Below, piece by piece: positions 43,926 through 55,336 of a stretch of 64,000 nt of DNA (position 1 is its first letter; each line of letters begins with the position of its first letter). Origin of the DNA: Corynebacterium pacaense (GTDB lineage Bacteria; Actinomycetota; Actinomycetes; Mycobacteriales; Mycobacteriaceae). A program made the position numbers and the translations under genes. Below the pieces are notes generated by a model, which saw nothing but the letters and a program-made list of their open reading frames with translations, did no database searches and had not been told where the DNA came from. The stretch spans positions 1,448,062-1,512,061 of the forward strand of contig NZ_LT821239.1 in NCBI RefSeq assembly GCF_900169525.1, read 5' to 3'.

Positions 43926-45806
43926 ATGAAGATGGTCTGGGTTCGTTCCCTGCTGGCAACGGTGATTGTGACGGTGGTGGCGTCGATAAGCCTCGTCGCC
44001 TGCACACCGCGCCCCGAGGTCGCGGATCCGGTGGCGCAGGAGTTCCTCCGCGCCTGGTCGGACCGGGACTTCGATCAGGTCCGGGAGCTGTCGGATCAGG
44101 GAGACGCCGCCGCGAAGATGATCGGGGAGACCTACTCCGGTCTCCAGGCCGAGGACGTGGAGTTCACCCTGGATTCCGTGGACAACCGCGACACCGTGGC
44201 CACCGCCAACTATCACGTCACCTGGAAGCTGCCCAGGGAACGTGAGCTCAGCTACGGCACCTCGATGACGCTGACGAAGATGCGCGATGAATGGACGGTG
44301 CGGTGGCAGCCCACCATCGTCCACCCCGGTCTCGGGGCGAATCAGCATCTGGAGCTGCGTCCCGTCGAGGCACAGCGCGCGAATGTCATTTCCTCTGATG
44401 GCGCCCCGGTGCTCCAGCCTGGAAAGACCTACAGGATCCTCATCGATCCCGCCCAGGCGGGGGATACCCGGGTAGTTCTGCACCGCCTGGCCCGCTCCCT
44501 TGATGATGCCCATGCCCGTGACCGGAGCGTGAACACCATCGATGTGGACTCCATCCTCCCGGAACTCGGCACCGGCACCTATTCGGTGACCGTGATCAAT
44601 GAGGCCCAGGGGGCGATCGTCGAACAGGAGCTGGCCGGGGTCCCGGGTCTGATCTTCAACGACGAGGCCGCCATGGTTCCCACCGACCCCGGCTTCGCCC
44701 CGGACATTGTCTCGCGCGTGTCCAGAATCGTCGATGAGGATCTCGATGGCTCGAACGGCTGGCGTGCCTCCATCGTCACGGAAAACGGTGCGATCATCGA
44801 TGATGTCGCCTACAACGCCCCCGAGCTGGCCCCCAGTGTGAAGATCAGCCTTGACCACGACGTGCAACGGGCCGCCCAGGAGGCAGTCGACCTCCGTCAG
44901 GACATGAAGGCGATGCTCGTGGCGATCCGTCCCTCCACAGGCGAGGTTCTCGCCGTCGCCCAGACCAGGGAGGCGGACAAGGACGGTGACGTGGCACTGA
45001 TGGGCATGTATCCGCCCGGCTCGACCTTCAAGATCATCACGGCCACCGCGGGCATCGAACACCGTGGACTGACCCCCGACACCATCGTGCCTTGCCCCGG
45101 CTCGATGAACATATACGGCCGCATCGTGAATAACTACAATCAGTTCTCGCTCGGAAACACATCCCTGAACCGCGCCTTCGCATCATCGTGCAACACCACA
45201 TTCGCCGACGTCTCCACAAATCTCGACCCCGGTGTGCTCAAGGAGGTGGGCAAACAGTTCGGACTGGGAATCGATTACACAATCCCCGGCCTGGACACCA
45301 TCACCGGCAGTGTGCCGGTGGGCGAGGTGACCCTCGACCGCACCGAGGCGGGCTATGGTCAGGGACTGGATTTGGCGAGCCCCTTCGGCATGGCACTGGT
45401 GGCAGCGACGGCCGCCGCCGGCAAAACCCCGGTCCCGACGCTGATCTCCGGGCATGAAACGGTCCCCAGCGAACAGGTCACGCCTCCCGATCCGGCGGCC
45501 ATCGACCAGCTGCGGACAATGATGGCCTCGGTGGTCAACTCCGGTACCGCCAGTGGCATGCGGCAGCAGGGCGGGCAGATCTACGCCAAGACCGGCGAGG
45601 CCGAGATCAATGAGGGCTCGCACGCCTGGTTCACCGGCTACCGCGAGGATGACATCGCCTTTGCCACGCTGGTTGTCCTCGGTGGAGGTTCGGAGACCTC
45701 CACCGCGGTCACGGACCACTTTTTCATCCGGCTCGACGAGATGCGTGCGGCACGGCAGAACCGCATAGAGCCAGCGGTCGCGGAATCCCCGGCGATCACC
45801 GGCTGA
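43926..45806 (+). CDS. Lipid-anchored penicillin-binding protein (transpeptidase, class B)
   Basis: The 626-residue precursor has a lipoprotein signal with lipobox SLVAC. An NTF2-like MecA_N domain covers about 35-140, then a dimerisation region, then the transpeptidase. Active-site motifs are intact: Ser366-x-x-Lys369 in PPGSTFKII, Ser421-Cys-Asn in SSCNTTF and Lys555-Thr-Gly in YAKTGEAE. It resembles mycobacterial PbpLipo and is predicted to cross-link peptidoglycan outside the membrane. map follows after 59 nt. Confidence 0.93.
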   Translation: MKMVWVRSLLATVIVTVVASISLVACTPRPEVADPVAQEFLRAWSDRDFDQVRELSDQGDAAAKMIGETYSGLQAEDVEFTLDSVDNRDTVATANYHVTWKLPRERELSYGTSMTLTKMRDEWTVRWQPTIVHPGLGANQHLELRPVEAQRANVISSDGAPVLQPGKTYRILIDPAQAGDTRVVLHRLARSLDDAHARDRSVNTIDVDSILPELGTGTYSVTVINEAQGAIVEQELAGVPGLIFNDEAAMVPTDPGFAPDIVSRVSRIVDEDLDGSNGWRASIVTENGAIIDDVAYNAPELAPSVKISLDHDVQRAAQEAVDLRQDMKAMLVAIRPSTGEVLAVAQTREADKDGDVALMGMYPPGSTFKIITATAGIEHRGLTPDTIVPCPGSMNIYGRIVNNYNQFSLGNTSLNRAFASSCNTTFADVSTNLDPGVLKEVGKQFGLGIDYTIPGLDTITGSVPVGEVTLDRTEAGYGQGLDLASPFGMALVAATAAAGKTPVPTLISGHETVPSEQVTPPDPAAIDQLRTMMASVVNSGTASGMRQQGGQIYAKTGEAEINEGSHAWFTGYREDDIAFATLVVLGGGSETSTAVTDHFFIRLDEMRAARQNRIEPAVAESPAITG

Positions 45807-45852
45807 GCGGAACACCGCCGGTGCCGAGTCACCACCGCGGTGGAGGGGGGAC

Positions 45853-45858
45853 TAGCAT
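45853..45858 (+). promoter_or_regulatory. Candidate leaderless -10 box of map
   Basis: TAGCAT lies 7 nt before ATG 45866. A GGAGGGGGG just upstream (45842-45850) would instead suit ATG 45857, so the two readings compete. Confidence 0.45.
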
Positions 45859-45865
45859 GGTCTCC

Positions 45866-46741
45866 ATGTCTACACTGCGAGCGCCCATTGTCCCGGGAAA
45901 GCCGACTCCGATCAGGGAGGTCCCCGCATCCATTGAGAGACCGGAATACGTATGGAAGGACGAGGTCCAGGAGGCGATGGGGGAGCCGTTCGTCCAGCCG
46001 CCGGAGGTGATCGAGGCGATGCGGAAGACTTCGCGGATCGCCGCGAACTCCCTCAAGGTCGCAGGTGAGGCCGTCCGTCCCGGCATCACCACCGATGAAC
46101 TCGACCGCATCGTGCACGAGTACACCTGCGATCACGGGGCCTATCCCTCGGATCTGGGCTACCGCGGATTCACCAAATCCACCTGCATCTCCCTCAACGA
46201 GATCGTGTGTCACGGAATACCGGACTCAACGGTGATCGAGGACGGGGACATCGTCAACATCGATGTCACGGCCTTCAAGTACGGTGTCCACGGGGACTGC
46301 AACGCCACCTTCCTCGCCGGGAACGTCTCCGAGGAGCACCGCCTGCTGGTGGAGCGCACAAAGGAGGCCATGATGCGCGGAATCCGTGCCGCCAAACCTG
46401 GACGCGAGATCAACGTCATCGGTCGTGTGATCGAGTCCTACGCCAAGCGCTTCGGCTACAACGTGGTCACCGACTTCACGGGCCACGGCATCGGCACGAC
46501 CTTCCACAACGGGCTCATCGTCCTGCACTATGACAGCATGCAGTACCGCGATCTCCTGGTCCCGGGCATGACACTGACCGTCGAACCCATGATCAACATC
46601 GGTTCCCTCGACTATGACATCTGGGATGACGGCTGGACGGTGCAGAACAGGGACCGGCGGTTCTCCGCACAATTCGAGCACACGATCGTCATCAACGAGG
46701 ACGGTCCGGAGATTCTCACCCTTCCCGACGCCGACGTCTAG
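45866..46741 (+). CDS. map: Methionine aminopeptidase, type I
   Basis: Map removes N-terminal Met from new proteins. The 291-residue product has an N-terminal extension of about 45 residues typical of actinobacterial MapB, then the pita-bread fold. Metal-binding residues appear in [47 protein letters not shown] and [13 protein letters not shown] 45866 follows a TAGCAT box; ATG 45857 is the alternative. cobQ starts 16 nt downstream. Confidence 0.95.
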   Translation: MSTLRAPIVPGKPTPIREVPASIERPEYVWKDEVQEAMGEPFVQPPEVIEAMRKTSRIAANSLKVAGEAVRPGITTDELDRIVHEYTCDHGAYPSDLGYRGFTKSTCISLNEIVCHGIPDSTVIEDGDIVNIDVTAFKYGVHGDCNATFLAGNVSEEHRLLVERTKEAMMRGIRAAKPGREINVIGRVIESYAKRFGYNVVTDFTGHGIGTTFHNGLIVLHYDSMQYRDLLVPGMTLTVEPMINIGSLDYDIWDDGWTVQNRDRRFSAQFEHTIVINEDGPEILTLPDADV

Positions 46742-46757
46742 GAAGCACGATCACGCT

Positions 46758-48239
46758 ATGTCCACGGGTAGCGCACTGCTGATTGCGGGTACCACCTCAG
46801 ACGCCGGAAAGTCCGTCATCACGGCTGGACTGTGCCGCGCCTTCGCCCGCGCAGGACTTCGTGTTGCGCCCTTCAAGGCGCAGAACATGTCCAACAACTC
46901 CATGGTCACCCCCGACGGTGGGGAGATCGGACGGGCCCAGGCCCTCCAGGCCTTCGCCTGCGGACTCGCACCCTCCGTGGAATTCAACCCGATCCTGCTC
47001 AAGCCCGGCTCCGACCGCCGCTCCCAGCTGGTGGTCATGGGGCAGGCCGTCGGCGACGTCGGCGCCAGGGACTATGTCGAGCACAGGCTCGGACTGCGCG
47101 AGGTCGCCACCACGCAGCTCGACGCGTTGAGGGAGCGTTTCGACGTCGTGGTGTGCGAGGGGGCGGGGTCGCCCGCGGAGATCAACCTCCGCAGCACGGA
47201 CGTGGCCAACTTCGGCCTGGCGCAGGCCTCCGGGATGCCGGTCTACATCGTCGGCGACATCGACAGGGGAGGGGTGCTGGCGCACCTCTTCGGCACCCAT
47301 GCGATTGTCTCCGCCGAGGACCGCGCACTGATCAGGGGTTTTGTGATCAACAAGTTCCGGGGGGACCCGAGCATCCTCGAGCCGGGACTGACCGAGCTGG
47401 AGAAACTGACCGGCGTGCAGACGAAGGCCGTGATCCCCTACATTGACGGACTCTGGATCGATGCGGAGGACTCACTCCAGGCTCCGGTCGGCCGGGTGCT
47501 CGGTTCCGCCCCGGCACTCGGTTCCCAGCGCCTGCGTGTCGCAGCGATCCGACTCCCCAGAATCTCCAACAGCACCGACGTGGAGGCACTGGCGGTGGAA
47601 CCGGGCGTGACGGTGACCTGGGTCACCGACGGTGACAGCATCGAGGATGCCGATCTGGTGGTGATACCCGGTTCCAAGGCAACGGTGTCGGACCTTGGGT
47701 GGCTGCGATCCCGGGGACTCGACACGGCCCTGAGACGGAGGGCCGGGAGAAACGGGCCCATCCTCGGCATCTGCGGGGGTTTCCAGATGATGGCGCGGAG
47801 CATCGATGATCCCGTGGAATCCCGGGCCGCGGCGCCCGTTGCGGGGCTCGGGCTCCTTGACCTGGACATCCGTTTCGAAGCTTCAAAAACCCTGATCAAT
47901 CACGGTGACGGATCCTACGAGGTCCATCACGGACAGGTTGGAAGAAGCGCCGAAACCCCATGGATCGGAAATGAGGGCGCCCACCGTGGCGCGCTGTGGG
48001 GTACCCACCGCCACGGATACCTGGAAAATGACTGCTCGCGCCGGGAATTTCTGACGGCGGTCGCCGGGGCTGCGGGAAAGGATGGCTTCATCGTCAGCGG
48101 GGATGCCTCCTTCGACGGCAAGCGACGGGCCCAGCTGGATCTGATCGCCGATACGATCGAGAGCCACTGGGATCTCGATCAACTTCTGGCGGAGGTGAGC
48201 ACTCCGGCGAACGTGGCCAGAAGCGCGGCGAACAGGTAG
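46758..48239 (+). CDS. cobQ: Cobyric acid synthase (CobQ)
   Basis: CobQ amidates adenosyl-cobyrinic acid a,c-diamide at four side chains. The 493-residue protein has the N-terminal P-loop-like ATPase part ([40 protein letters not shown]). The C-terminal class I glutaminase-like domain has the catalytic Cys339 in [11 protein letters not shown] and the His in [10 protein letters not shown]. It follows map closely. Its last 61 nt overlap the antisense membrane protein gene. Confidence 0.95.
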   Translation: MSTGSALLIAGTTSDAGKSVITAGLCRAFARAGLRVAPFKAQNMSNNSMVTPDGGEIGRAQALQAFACGLAPSVEFNPILLKPGSDRRSQLVVMGQAVGDVGARDYVEHRLGLREVATTQLDALRERFDVVVCEGAGSPAEINLRSTDVANFGLAQASGMPVYIVGDIDRGGVLAHLFGTHAIVSAEDRALIRGFVINKFRGDPSILEPGLTELEKLTGVQTKAVIPYIDGLWIDAEDSLQAPVGRVLGSAPALGSQRLRVAAIRLPRISNSTDVEALAVEPGVTVTWVTDGDSIEDADLVVIPGSKATVSDLGWLRSRGLDTALRRRAGRNGPILGICGGFQMMARSIDDPVESRAAAPVAGLGLLDLDIRFEASKTLINHGDGSYEVHHGQVGRSAETPWIGNEGAHRGALWGTHRHGYLENDCSRREFLTAVAGAAGKDGFIVSGDASFDGKRRAQLDLIADTIESHWDLDQLLAEVSTPANVARSAANR

Positions 48240-48961
48240 GCCCAGGCAACGAACACCGGTGAGACAACCGGGAGGGGCACGGACAGTGGAAGCAGCGCGA
48301 GAATGATGGTGTAGGCCATCGCCGGGAGCATCACGCCGGCGGACAGCGCGATCAACCATCCGCTCAGGTGCCTCGGGGGAGCGGTGAGGGCCCGGATGAT
48401 CGGGACCGCGCAGCCTCCGATGCAGATCAGCGCCGACACCGCGACCACCAGTGAGGTTGTCCAGGACACGGGCCCGAGCGAGAACCAGCCCGCCGCGGCC
48501 GCGCCGCCGACCGCCGCCAGGACCGGAAGAATCCATTTCGGCGGAAGCTGCCCCAGCCCACCGAGGAAGCACGCGAGCGCGGCCAGGGGGACCAGATAGA
48601 AGGACGAGACCTGCGCCGCGGTGAGCAGAACGGGGGAGGAACCTATCTTCGCCACGGCGGTGAGCAGACCGACGGTGAGGATGACCAGACCGCCGAGCGC
48701 GGAGAGCCACGGGTAGACCCGCGCCGGGAGATGGTGGCGCAGCTGGGCGATGACCGATGCCGCCCCGAGCGCGACCCCGGCGGCGGTGATCACCGCGTAG
48801 AGGCGGCTGCCAGGTATGAGCGATGCGGCGATGACCGCGAGCATGACCGCGGAGGCGGTGGCGATGCTGGTCGTGGCCGAGCGGATACTACGATCGGCGG
48901 GCTGAGGTGTGAGTGATTGGGATAGGGGGGTGTCCACTGGAGTCTGCGTTGCCTCTTCCAC
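48179..48961 (-). CDS. Multi-span membrane protein of unknown function
   Basis: The 260-residue protein has about eight hydrophobic segments and a short polar N-terminus of about 30 residues (GTG start). No conserved motif stands out, and I do not recognise the family. It lies downstream of mtr on the same strand with a 53-nt gap. Its 3' end overlaps cobQ by 61 nt in antisense. Confidence 0.7.
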   Translation of the reverse strand: MEEATQTPVDTPLSQSLTPQPADRSIRSATTSIATASAVMLAVIAASLIPGSRLYAVITAAGVALGAASVIAQLRHHLPARVYPWLSALGGLVILTVGLLTAVAKIGSSPVLLTAAQVSSFYLVPLAALACFLGGLGQLPPKWILPVLAAVGGAAAAGWFSLGPVSWTTSLVVAVSALICIGGCAVPIIRALTAPPRHLSGWLIALSAGVMLPAMAYTIILALLPLSVPLPVVSPVFVAWAYLFAALLATFAGVLTSARS

Positions 48962-49014
48962 TGCGTACTGATCAGGGCGAGTACCAACATTACCCCTGCC
49001 GTACCCGGCGGAGG

Positions 49015-50412
49015 TTAGAACTCCAGACCGAGCAGCGCGTTTTCAATCACCTCGGGAAGGGCGGGGTGAATCCAGTACTGCGCGGTCGCCGCCTCGCGTA
49101 CGTCGATGTTGAACGCCATCACCGTGATCAGCTGCTGGATCAGCGTCGAGGCCTGGTCACCGACGATGTGCGCACCGAGCAGCCGGCCGGTGCTGCGGTC
49201 GGCGATGAGCTTGACAAAGCCAGTGGCATCCTCCATCGCCCACCCGTAGGCCACATCGGAGTAGTTCTGGATCTTGACGGTGATATCCAGTCCCTGTTCG
49301 CGTGCCGCGGCCTCGGTCAGTCCAACCTGTGCGACCTGCGGATAGGTGAACACCGCGGAGGGTACGAACTCGTGCGGCATCTCCTGGAGATTCCCCGGAT
49401 TGAGCAGATTGTGCCGGACGGTCCGCATCTCGGCATTGGCCACGTGCTTGAGCTTGTAGGGTGAAGAGACATCCCCGAGCGCCCACACGCCGTCGGCGGT
49501 GGTGCGCCCGAAGGCGTCGACCCTGATCCGGCGCCCGTCCATCGCGATGCCGCCACGGGCGAGATCCATCCGGTCGCCATTGGGTGTGCGACCGGTGGCC
49601 ACGAGCAGCACCTCGGCATCGATGTCCCCGCCACCGTCAAGGGACACCCGTACGCCGCCTCCGTCGAGGTTGCGTGCCGCGGTGACCGACGTGTTCATCC
49701 GGACGTCGTAAAGCGTCCCGGCGACCTCGGCCACTCGCGCTGAAACATCGGCGTCGGCGCCTCTGAGCAGCACATCGCTGCGGTTGAGCAGCGTCACCCT
49801 GGTGCCGAGTGCGGAGAAGACGTGGGCGAACTCCAGCGCGATGAAACCGCCTCCGATGATCACCATCGATTCGGGAAGTCTCGGCAGCCGCATGATGTTG
49901 TCATTGGTGTGGTAGCGCACACCTGATTCGGCGATGACCTCCGGGATGTAGGCGCGTGAACCCGCGGCGATGACGATCTGATCGCCTGAGATCAGCCTCT
50001 CCTCACCGGCGATTCCGGTTGCCAGGGTGCGTTCACCGACGAAGCGGGCGTGCATGTCATAGACGTCGATGTTCGGGGTCTCCGACCCCCTCCGGTACTC
50101 CTCCCCGCCGCGGGCGATGGGATCGATTCTCCGGGCAAAGACCCTGTCGACGATCGCGGGCCAGTCCACGGCGTTCAGCGTCGCGTCCAGGCCGTAGGTT
50201 GAGGCCCTGCCGATCTCCCGGGCGACATCGGCGGCGTAGACGTACATCTTGGTGGGAATGCACCCGACATTCAGGCAGGTTCCGCCGAAAGTCCCCTTTT
50301 CTACGATGGCGATGGATTTACCATCGAACTCCGGGCCGGGAATGGAGTTTCCGGATCCCGTGCCGATGATGATGAGATCGTAGTGCCTGACCTCGACGGG
50401 GGAGGTGCTCAT
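49015..50412 (-). CDS. mtr: Mycothione reductase
   Basis: Mtr reduces oxidised mycothiol (MSSM), the actinobacterial thiol buffer, using NADPH and FAD. The 465-residue protein has a FAD-binding start (HYDLIIIGTGSGNSI) and the redox disulfide Cys46/Cys51 in GGTCLNVGCIPTK. The NADPH-binding motif is VIIGGGFIALEFAHVFSALG. The C-terminal catalytic pair His449-Glu454 is in WIHPALPEVIENALLGLEF. ATG 50412 follows GGAGA. It sits downstream of the hydrolase gene on the same strand. Confidence 0.93.
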   Translation of the reverse strand: MSTSPVEVRHYDLIIIGTGSGNSIPGPEFDGKSIAIVEKGTFGGTCLNVGCIPTKMYVYAADVAREIGRASTYGLDATLNAVDWPAIVDRVFARRIDPIARGGEEYRRGSETPNIDVYDMHARFVGERTLATGIAGEERLISGDQIVIAAGSRAYIPEVIAESGVRYHTNDNIMRLPRLPESMVIIGGGFIALEFAHVFSALGTRVTLLNRSDVLLRGADADVSARVAEVAGTLYDVRMNTSVTAARNLDGGGVRVSLDGGGDIDAEVLLVATGRTPNGDRMDLARGGIAMDGRRIRVDAFGRTTADGVWALGDVSSPYKLKHVANAEMRTVRHNLLNPGNLQEMPHEFVPSAVFTYPQVAQVGLTEAAAREQGLDITVKIQNYSDVAYGWAMEDATGFVKLIADRSTGRLLGAHIVGDQASTLIQQLITVMAFNIDVREAATAQYWIHPALPEVIENALLGLEF

Positions 50413-50482
50413 GGGGTGTCTTCTCCTGTGCAAGTGGATGAAAGGGAAATCATACGCCGGGGCCGTAGCCGTGGCTTCCCCT

Positions 50483-51550
50483 TCAACGCTGTTCACCGGG
50501 AGTTTCTTCCCGGCGGCGGTGCCTGCCCAGCCAGGAGTTCATGGTCTCATAGGCGGCGAACCGTGCGTGTTTGAGTGAGAGGAAGACATCGTGTCTGGCC
50601 CCGTCGATGGGACGGATGGTCACCCGCGCGGGATCACCGTTGAGGTGTGGTGCCCATGTCCTGATCTGATCCACATCGAGAACCGCATCGGCGGTGTCCG
50701 TGGCGGCCGAGTAGCTGCGGGAGTGCCAGGACCGGGCGGAGCACAGGGTGAGCACGTCCACACCGACATCCACCGAGTCGCCGTGTACCCTGCGCTGACC
50801 CGCGATGATCGCCCTCAGCCAGCCGAAGTACTTCCGGTGCCCCGTAATCGGCTTGAAGGTGGTGTTGAAGTCCCATTCCCCATGGGCACTGATGTGAATT
50901 GAACTACCGTAGATGCCCAGATTGTCATTGGGAAGGGCCAGCCGCGGAGCGGTCCTGCCCAGGATGTTGATCACCGGGGTGGAGATCCTCACCAGTGCGC
51001 GGGGATACATCAGATCCAGCCACGGGCTGTTGAGGACCAGGCAGTCGATGAGCCGGTGGCGTCCGGGATCGGTGCGGCGGAGATCATCGAGCCACAGTGC
51101 GGCGATGAGTCCGCCGGTGGAATGGGCGACCGGTGTCATGGTGGCGTGCGCGGCGGTGACCACATCGAGGGCGGCGTTGAGATCGACGAAGTACTGCGAA
51201 AGCTCGGTGGTGTAGTGCCAGGTCTGGCCCGGTCGGAAGGAGCGTCCGGTCTTGCGCAGATCGACGGCGTAGACGGCGTAGCCCTGCGCGTGGAAGTACT
51301 CGGCGAAATCCGTGTGGAAGAAATAGTCCGTCATCCCGGACACCAGTAGAAGAGCCGGCCTCTCGTGGAACCGGGTGGTTTCCGTCGGGGGCCGATAGCG
51401 AACGACCGTGGTCACCACGTCGGTCTCATTGTCAGGATCGGGCCCGAGCGGGATCGTGGTGGACTGGTAGCCGGGGCCGAGGATGTCATCGGACCATTCC
51501 GGAGACGTCGTGCGTTCAGAGTCCGGATGCGGTGTGCTGCGCTGAGTCAT
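50483..51550 (-). CDS. Alpha/beta-hydrolase (serine esterase or lipase-like)
   Basis: The 355-residue protein has the fold markers LLLVSGMTDYFFHTDFAEYF and VAHSTGGLIAALWLDDL, with nucleophile Ser in HSTGG. The Asp is probably in the VLDVDQI region and the His in GARHDVFLS near the end. There is no signal peptide. The substrate is unknown; similar sequences are annotated as lysophospholipase-like. A TAATCT box lies 7 nt before ATG 51550. It is followed by mtr. Confidence 0.88.
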   Translation of the reverse strand: MTQRSTPHPDSERTTSPEWSDDILGPGYQSTTIPLGPDPDNETDVVTTVVRYRPPTETTRFHERPALLLVSGMTDYFFHTDFAEYFHAQGYAVYAVDLRKTGRSFRPGQTWHYTTELSQYFVDLNAALDVVTAAHATMTPVAHSTGGLIAALWLDDLRRTDPGRHRLIDCLVLNSPWLDLMYPRALVRISTPVINILGRTAPRLALPNDNLGIYGSSIHISAHGEWDFNTTFKPITGHRKYFGWLRAIIAGQRRVHGDSVDVGVDVLTLCSARSWHSRSYSAATDTADAVLDVDQIRTWAPHLNGDPARVTIRPIDGARHDVFLSLKHARFAAYETMNSWLGRHRRREETPGEQR

Positions 51551-51557
51551 GAACTCC

Positions 51558-51563
51558 AGATTA
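51558..51563 (-). promoter_or_regulatory. Candidate -10 box of the hydrolase gene
   Basis: On the minus strand TAATCT lies 7 nt before the ATG at 51550; a GGAG also sits in the gap. Confidence 0.45.
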
Positions 51564-51965
51564 GGCAGTCGGTGGCGCGGTCGCCGCCCGGTCGGTCACG
51601 CCCGGCCCGCAACCGGTGTGGGCTTTGCCCATCGGCTCGGTGAGGAGGTAGTCATACCTTTCGGAGCTTCAGCTGACGGAGAATCTGTGTTTTCGGCACC
51701 TGGGGGTGGTGGCGGGGGAGTTAAAGGTCACTAAAAGAGGAGAATTGTGGAGGAGGTTTAGTTACCCCCACGCGGACAGGCGTACACTAAAATGCCACGG
51801 ACAACGTGTGCACACGTGCGCTTTTCCACGCGCACAGGGATAGCGCATCAGCGTTTCTAGGCGTCGCTCGGGGCCATTTCCACTGCTAAAGTCATCGGAA
51901 GCTGCCCTGCGGCGTTTTGTGTTGAGGTTCGACAGACTATACGCGGAGATATAAGGAAGTTGAAG
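51564..51965 (+). promoter_or_regulatory. Upstream region of mqo with a 14-bp palindrome
   Basis: No gene is seen in this roughly 400-nt gap. It holds a perfect palindrome ACGTGTGCACACGT (51804-51817). Candidate -10 boxes are TACACT near 51783, TAAAGT near 51885 and TATACG near 51938. The mqo ribosome binding site AAGGA lies near 51954. The palindrome lies upstream of two of the three candidate promoters and could be an operator; it is not a GlxR-type site. Confidence 0.45.
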
Positions 51966-53468
51966 ATGTCAGATTCCCAGAAGAACGCACAGAAGGTCAC
52001 CGACGAGGTCGATGTCGTCCTCGTCGGCGCTGGTATCATGAGCGCCACCCTCGGCGCGATGCTACGCCAGCTGGAACCGGGCTGGTCCCAGATCATTTTC
52101 GAGCGTCTGGACGGAGCGGCCCAGGAATCTTCCTCACCATGGAACAATGCGGGAACCGGGCACTCGGCGCTGTGCGAGTTGAACTACACCCCTGAGAAGA
52201 ACGGCCGGATCGACATCTCCAAGGCGGTCGGCATCAACGAGAAATTCCAGGTCTCGCGTCAGTTCTGGTCACACCAGGTCGAACACGGAATTCTCTCCGA
52301 CCCCCGCGAATTCATCAACCCGGTTCCCCACGTTTCCTTCGGCACCGGCGACGACCAGGTGTCCTACATCCGGCACCGCTATGAGGCGCTGAAGGATCAC
52401 CCGCTCTTCCCGAACATGCAGTTCAGCGATGACACCGACACCTTTGCGGAGAAGCTTCCGCTCATGGCCGAGGGCCGTGACTTCTCCACCCCGGTGGCCA
52501 TCTCCTGGATCAACGAGGGCACCGACATTAACTACGGTGCCCAGACGAAGCAGTTCCTGCACGCCGCGCAGGACGGCGGTACCGAGGTGCGCTACGGGCA
52601 CGAGGTCAAGGACATCACCTCCGAGGGGGGCAAGTGGAAGGTCACGGTCAAGAACATCCACACCGGTGACACCCAGACCGTCCGCGCCAACTTCGTCTTC
52701 GTCGGAGCAGGCGGAATGGCACTGCCGCTGCTGCAGAAGGCCGGCATCCCCGAGATCCGCGGCTACGGCGGATTCCCGGTCTCCGGCCAGTGGCTGCGCT
52801 GCACCAACGAGGAGCTCATTGAAAAGCACGCCGCCAAGGTTTACGGCAAGGCATCGGTTGGTGCACCCCCGATGTCCGTCCCGCACCTGGACACCCGCGT
52901 CATCGAGGGTGAGAAGGGACTGCTCTTCGGCCCCTACGCGGGTTGGACTCCGAAGTTCCTCAAGACGGGCACCTACCTTGACCTGTTCAAGTCGCTGCGG
53001 GTGACCAACCTCGCATCGATGATCGGTGTCGGCCTCCAGGAGTTCGGCCTGACCAAGTACCTGGTCACCGAGGTGCTCAAGGATCAGAAGGCTCGAATGG
53101 AAGCACTGCGCGAGTACATGCCCGAGGCCAGGGACGAGGACTGGGAGCTGATCCACGCCGGCCAGCGTGTGCAGGTGATCAAGCCGATCGCGGGCCCGCG
53201 TTTCGGATCGCTGGAGTTCGGTACAGCGCTGATCAACAACTCCGAGGGCAGCATCGCAGGTCTGCTCGGCGCCTCCCCGGGAGCGTCGATCGCGCCCGCC
53301 GCCATGATCGAGCTGCTCGAACGCTGCTTCGGCGACCGCATGATCGAGTGGGGGGACAAGCTCCGCGAGATGGTTCCCTCCTACGGCAAGAAGCTCTCCG
53401 CCGATCCGGAACTCTTCGATGAGCTGTGGGCGTACACCCAGAAGACCCTGAAGCTCGAGCAGGATTAG
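51966..53468 (+). CDS. mqo: Malate:quinone oxidoreductase
   Basis: Mqo is the FAD-dependent, membrane-associated malate dehydrogenase that passes electrons to menaquinone and is the main malate-oxidising enzyme in corynebacteria. The 500-residue protein has [19 protein letters not shown] at the start, [20 protein letters not shown], and [22 protein letters not shown]-terminal [20 protein letters not shown] is also visible. ATG 51966 follows AAGGAAG; the TTG at 51960 is not needed. The ChlI/VWA fusion starts 7 nt downstream. Confidence 0.96.
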   Translation: MSDSQKNAQKVTDEVDVVLVGAGIMSATLGAMLRQLEPGWSQIIFERLDGAAQESSSPWNNAGTGHSALCELNYTPEKNGRIDISKAVGINEKFQVSRQFWSHQVEHGILSDPREFINPVPHVSFGTGDDQVSYIRHRYEALKDHPLFPNMQFSDDTDTFAEKLPLMAEGRDFSTPVAISWINEGTDINYGAQTKQFLHAAQDGGTEVRYGHEVKDITSEGGKWKVTVKNIHTGDTQTVRANFVFVGAGGMALPLLQKAGIPEIRGYGGFPVSGQWLRCTNEELIEKHAAKVYGKASVGAPPMSVPHLDTRVIEGEKGLLFGPYAGWTPKFLKTGTYLDLFKSLRVTNLASMIGVGLQEFGLTKYLVTEVLKDQKARMEALREYMPEARDEDWELIHAGQRVQVIKPIAGPRFGSLEFGTALINNSEGSIAGLLGASPGASIAPAAMIELLERCFGDRMIEWGDKLREMVPSYGKKLSADPELFDELWAYTQKTLKLEQD

Positions 53469-53475
53469 ACCGAAG

Positions 53476-55296
53476 GTGAGCAACTCCCCCGATCCCGGCT
53501 ATCCCTTTTCGGCGATTGTCGGCCAGGACGATGTCCGGCTGGCACTGATTCTGAATGCGGTGTCGCCGAGGATCGGGGGTGTTGTCATCCGCGGGGAGAA
53601 GGGCACCGCGAAGACCACGACGGTACGCTCCTTCGCCCGGCTGCCCGGGGACGCCCCCTTTGTCAACCTGCCCCTGGGCGCCACCGAGGATCGGGTGCTC
53701 GGATCCATCGATGTGGAGTCGGTTCTGCGCAGCGGACACTCGCGCTACCGCCCCGGACTGCTCGCGGAGGCCGACGGCGGTCTGCTCTACGTCGATGAGA
53801 TCAATCTGCTCACCGATCACCTGGTGGACGCGCTGCTTGATGCCGCGGCCAGCGGGCGCGTGAGCATCGAGCGTGATGGCGTCTCCCACTCCTCTCCGGC
53901 CCGGTTCATTCTCGTCGGAACGATGAATCCCGAGGAGGGGGAACTCCGCCCCCAGCTGCTGGACCGATTCGGGCTGTCCGTGTCGGTCGCCGCGTCCGCC
54001 GATCCCGGGGAGCGTGCGGAGATCATCAGGCGCAGGCTGGCCTTCGAGGGGAATCCGGCGGCCTTCTCCACCGGCTGGCATGCCGCGGACGAGGAGGTGT
54101 CGGGGAGGATCGCGGCGGCTTCCGCGGCCCTCGGCTCGGTGCGGGTCCCCGACGAGATCCTTAACACCATCGCTGAATTGTGTACGGCCGTCGGCGTCGA
54201 GGGCATGCGCGCCGATCTCGTGATCACCCGCACCGCAGCGGCCCATGCCGCCTGGTGCGGTCACGGCGAGGTCACCCTCGCCGATGTCGAGGTTGCCGCG
54301 AGGTTGGCGCTGCCCCACAGACGCACCAACGACGTCGAGCCACCGCTTGACGACGCCCCTCCCACCGACTCCGACGGTGAGCCGGAGGACAACAGCACTG
54401 AGGAGAGAGGGGAGGAAAGAGGGGAGGAAAACCCCGATGTTCCCGCGCAGCAGGACCCCCCGCAGACACCGTCCCCGGAGTCCGGTGGGAAACGCTCCAC
54501 CGCACCCCAGGGTGACCCCTTCGCCGCACGACTGCTCACCCTGGATTCGCCTGGTGTGGAGGGATCGAGCCCGGGGCGGCGTTCGGCCGCCTATTCCCAC
54601 CGTGGCGCCAATATCCGGGCCGTGTCCGGCGGACACGGGCTCAATCTCATCGGTACCGTTCGTGCCGCCGCCGACCGTGGTGCCCGGATCGTTGATTCAA
54701 TGGTCGATCTTGAACCCCGCGACCTCCGCGGTTCCATCCGCCGCGGCAAGGAGGCCAACCTCATCGTCTTCGTGGTGGACACCTCCGGGTCGATGGCCGC
54801 GGCCAAACGCATCAGCTCCGTGACGGGTGCGATTAACTCTATGCTCACCGATGCCTATCAGCGCAGGGACAAGGTCGCCGTGATCACCGCGTCCGGTTCC
54901 GGTGCCCGCGTCGTGCTCCCCCCGACCGGTTCCATTGAACTGGCGCACCGCAGGATGAAGGATATTCCCGTCGGTGGGCGGACGCCGTTGGCGCAGGGCC
55001 TGATGGAGGCCGCGGATCTTTTGCGCAGGGAGCACCTGCGGGATCCGGGCCGCCGGGCGCTGCTGATCGCACTGACCGACGGCCAGGACACCTCCACCGC
55101 CGGCCTGCCCGGGGTCTCCGTTGCGGCTCAGCGCATCACCCAGCTGGGACTCTCGGGCAACATCGTCATCGATTGTGAACGGCGGGGGCGTATCCGTCTC
55201 GGTCTGGCCGCCCGACTCGCGGAGAGCCTGCAGGGTACCTGTATTGAACTCGAGGACATCAACGCCGAAAATCTCGTCGGGGTCATTAGCGCCTAA
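53476..55296 (+). CDS. ChlI-VWA fusion: putative Mg/Co-chelatase AAA+ ATPase with von Willebrand A domain
   Basis: The 606-residue protein joins a ChlI-like AAA+ domain with a C-terminal VWA domain. The AAA+ part has Walker [21 protein letters not shown] near residue 35, Walker [21 protein letters not shown] and an arginine-finger region [13 protein letters not shown]. The VWA domain has MIDAS DTSGSM and later [10 protein letters not shown] plus ALTDGQDT. Between them lies a Glu/Asp/Pro-rich linker. This matches the I and D subunits of chelatases in one chain. The large CobN/ChlH subunit is absent from the window, so the client is uncertain. It begins 7 nt after mqo. Confidence 0.88.
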   Translation: MSNSPDPGYPFSAIVGQDDVRLALILNAVSPRIGGVVIRGEKGTAKTTTVRSFARLPGDAPFVNLPLGATEDRVLGSIDVESVLRSGHSRYRPGLLAEADGGLLYVDEINLLTDHLVDALLDAAASGRVSIERDGVSHSSPARFILVGTMNPEEGELRPQLLDRFGLSVSVAASADPGERAEIIRRRLAFEGNPAAFSTGWHAADEEVSGRIAAASAALGSVRVPDEILNTIAELCTAVGVEGMRADLVITRTAAAHAAWCGHGEVTLADVEVAARLALPHRRTNDVEPPLDDAPPTDSDGEPEDNSTEERGEERGEENPDVPAQQDPPQTPSPESGGKRSTAPQGDPFAARLLTLDSPGVEGSSPGRRSAAYSHRGANIRAVSGGHGLNLIGTVRAAADRGARIVDSMVDLEPRDLRGSIRRGKEANLIVFVVDTSGSMAAAKRISSVTGAINSMLTDAYQRRDKVAVITASGSGARVVLPPTGSIELAHRRMKDIPVGGRTPLAQGLMEAADLLRREHLRDPGRRALLIALTDGQDTSTAGLPGVSVAAQRITQLGLSGNIVIDCERRGRIRLGLAARLAESLQGTCIELEDINAENLVGVISA

Positions 55297-55323
55297 GCGG
55301 TGTGATTTGTAGCACAGCAGGCG

Positions 55324-55329
55324 TAGTAT
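55324..55329 (+). promoter_or_regulatory. Candidate leaderless -10 box of the VOC gene
   Basis: TAGTAT is followed by 7 nt and ATG 55337, with no ribosome binding site between. Confidence 0.5.
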
Positions 55330-55336
55330 CGCCCGT

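Noticed and set aside
51804..51817. GlxR (CRP-type) operator before mqo
   Set aside because: The palindrome lacks the TGTGA-N6-TCACA spacing of GlxR sites.
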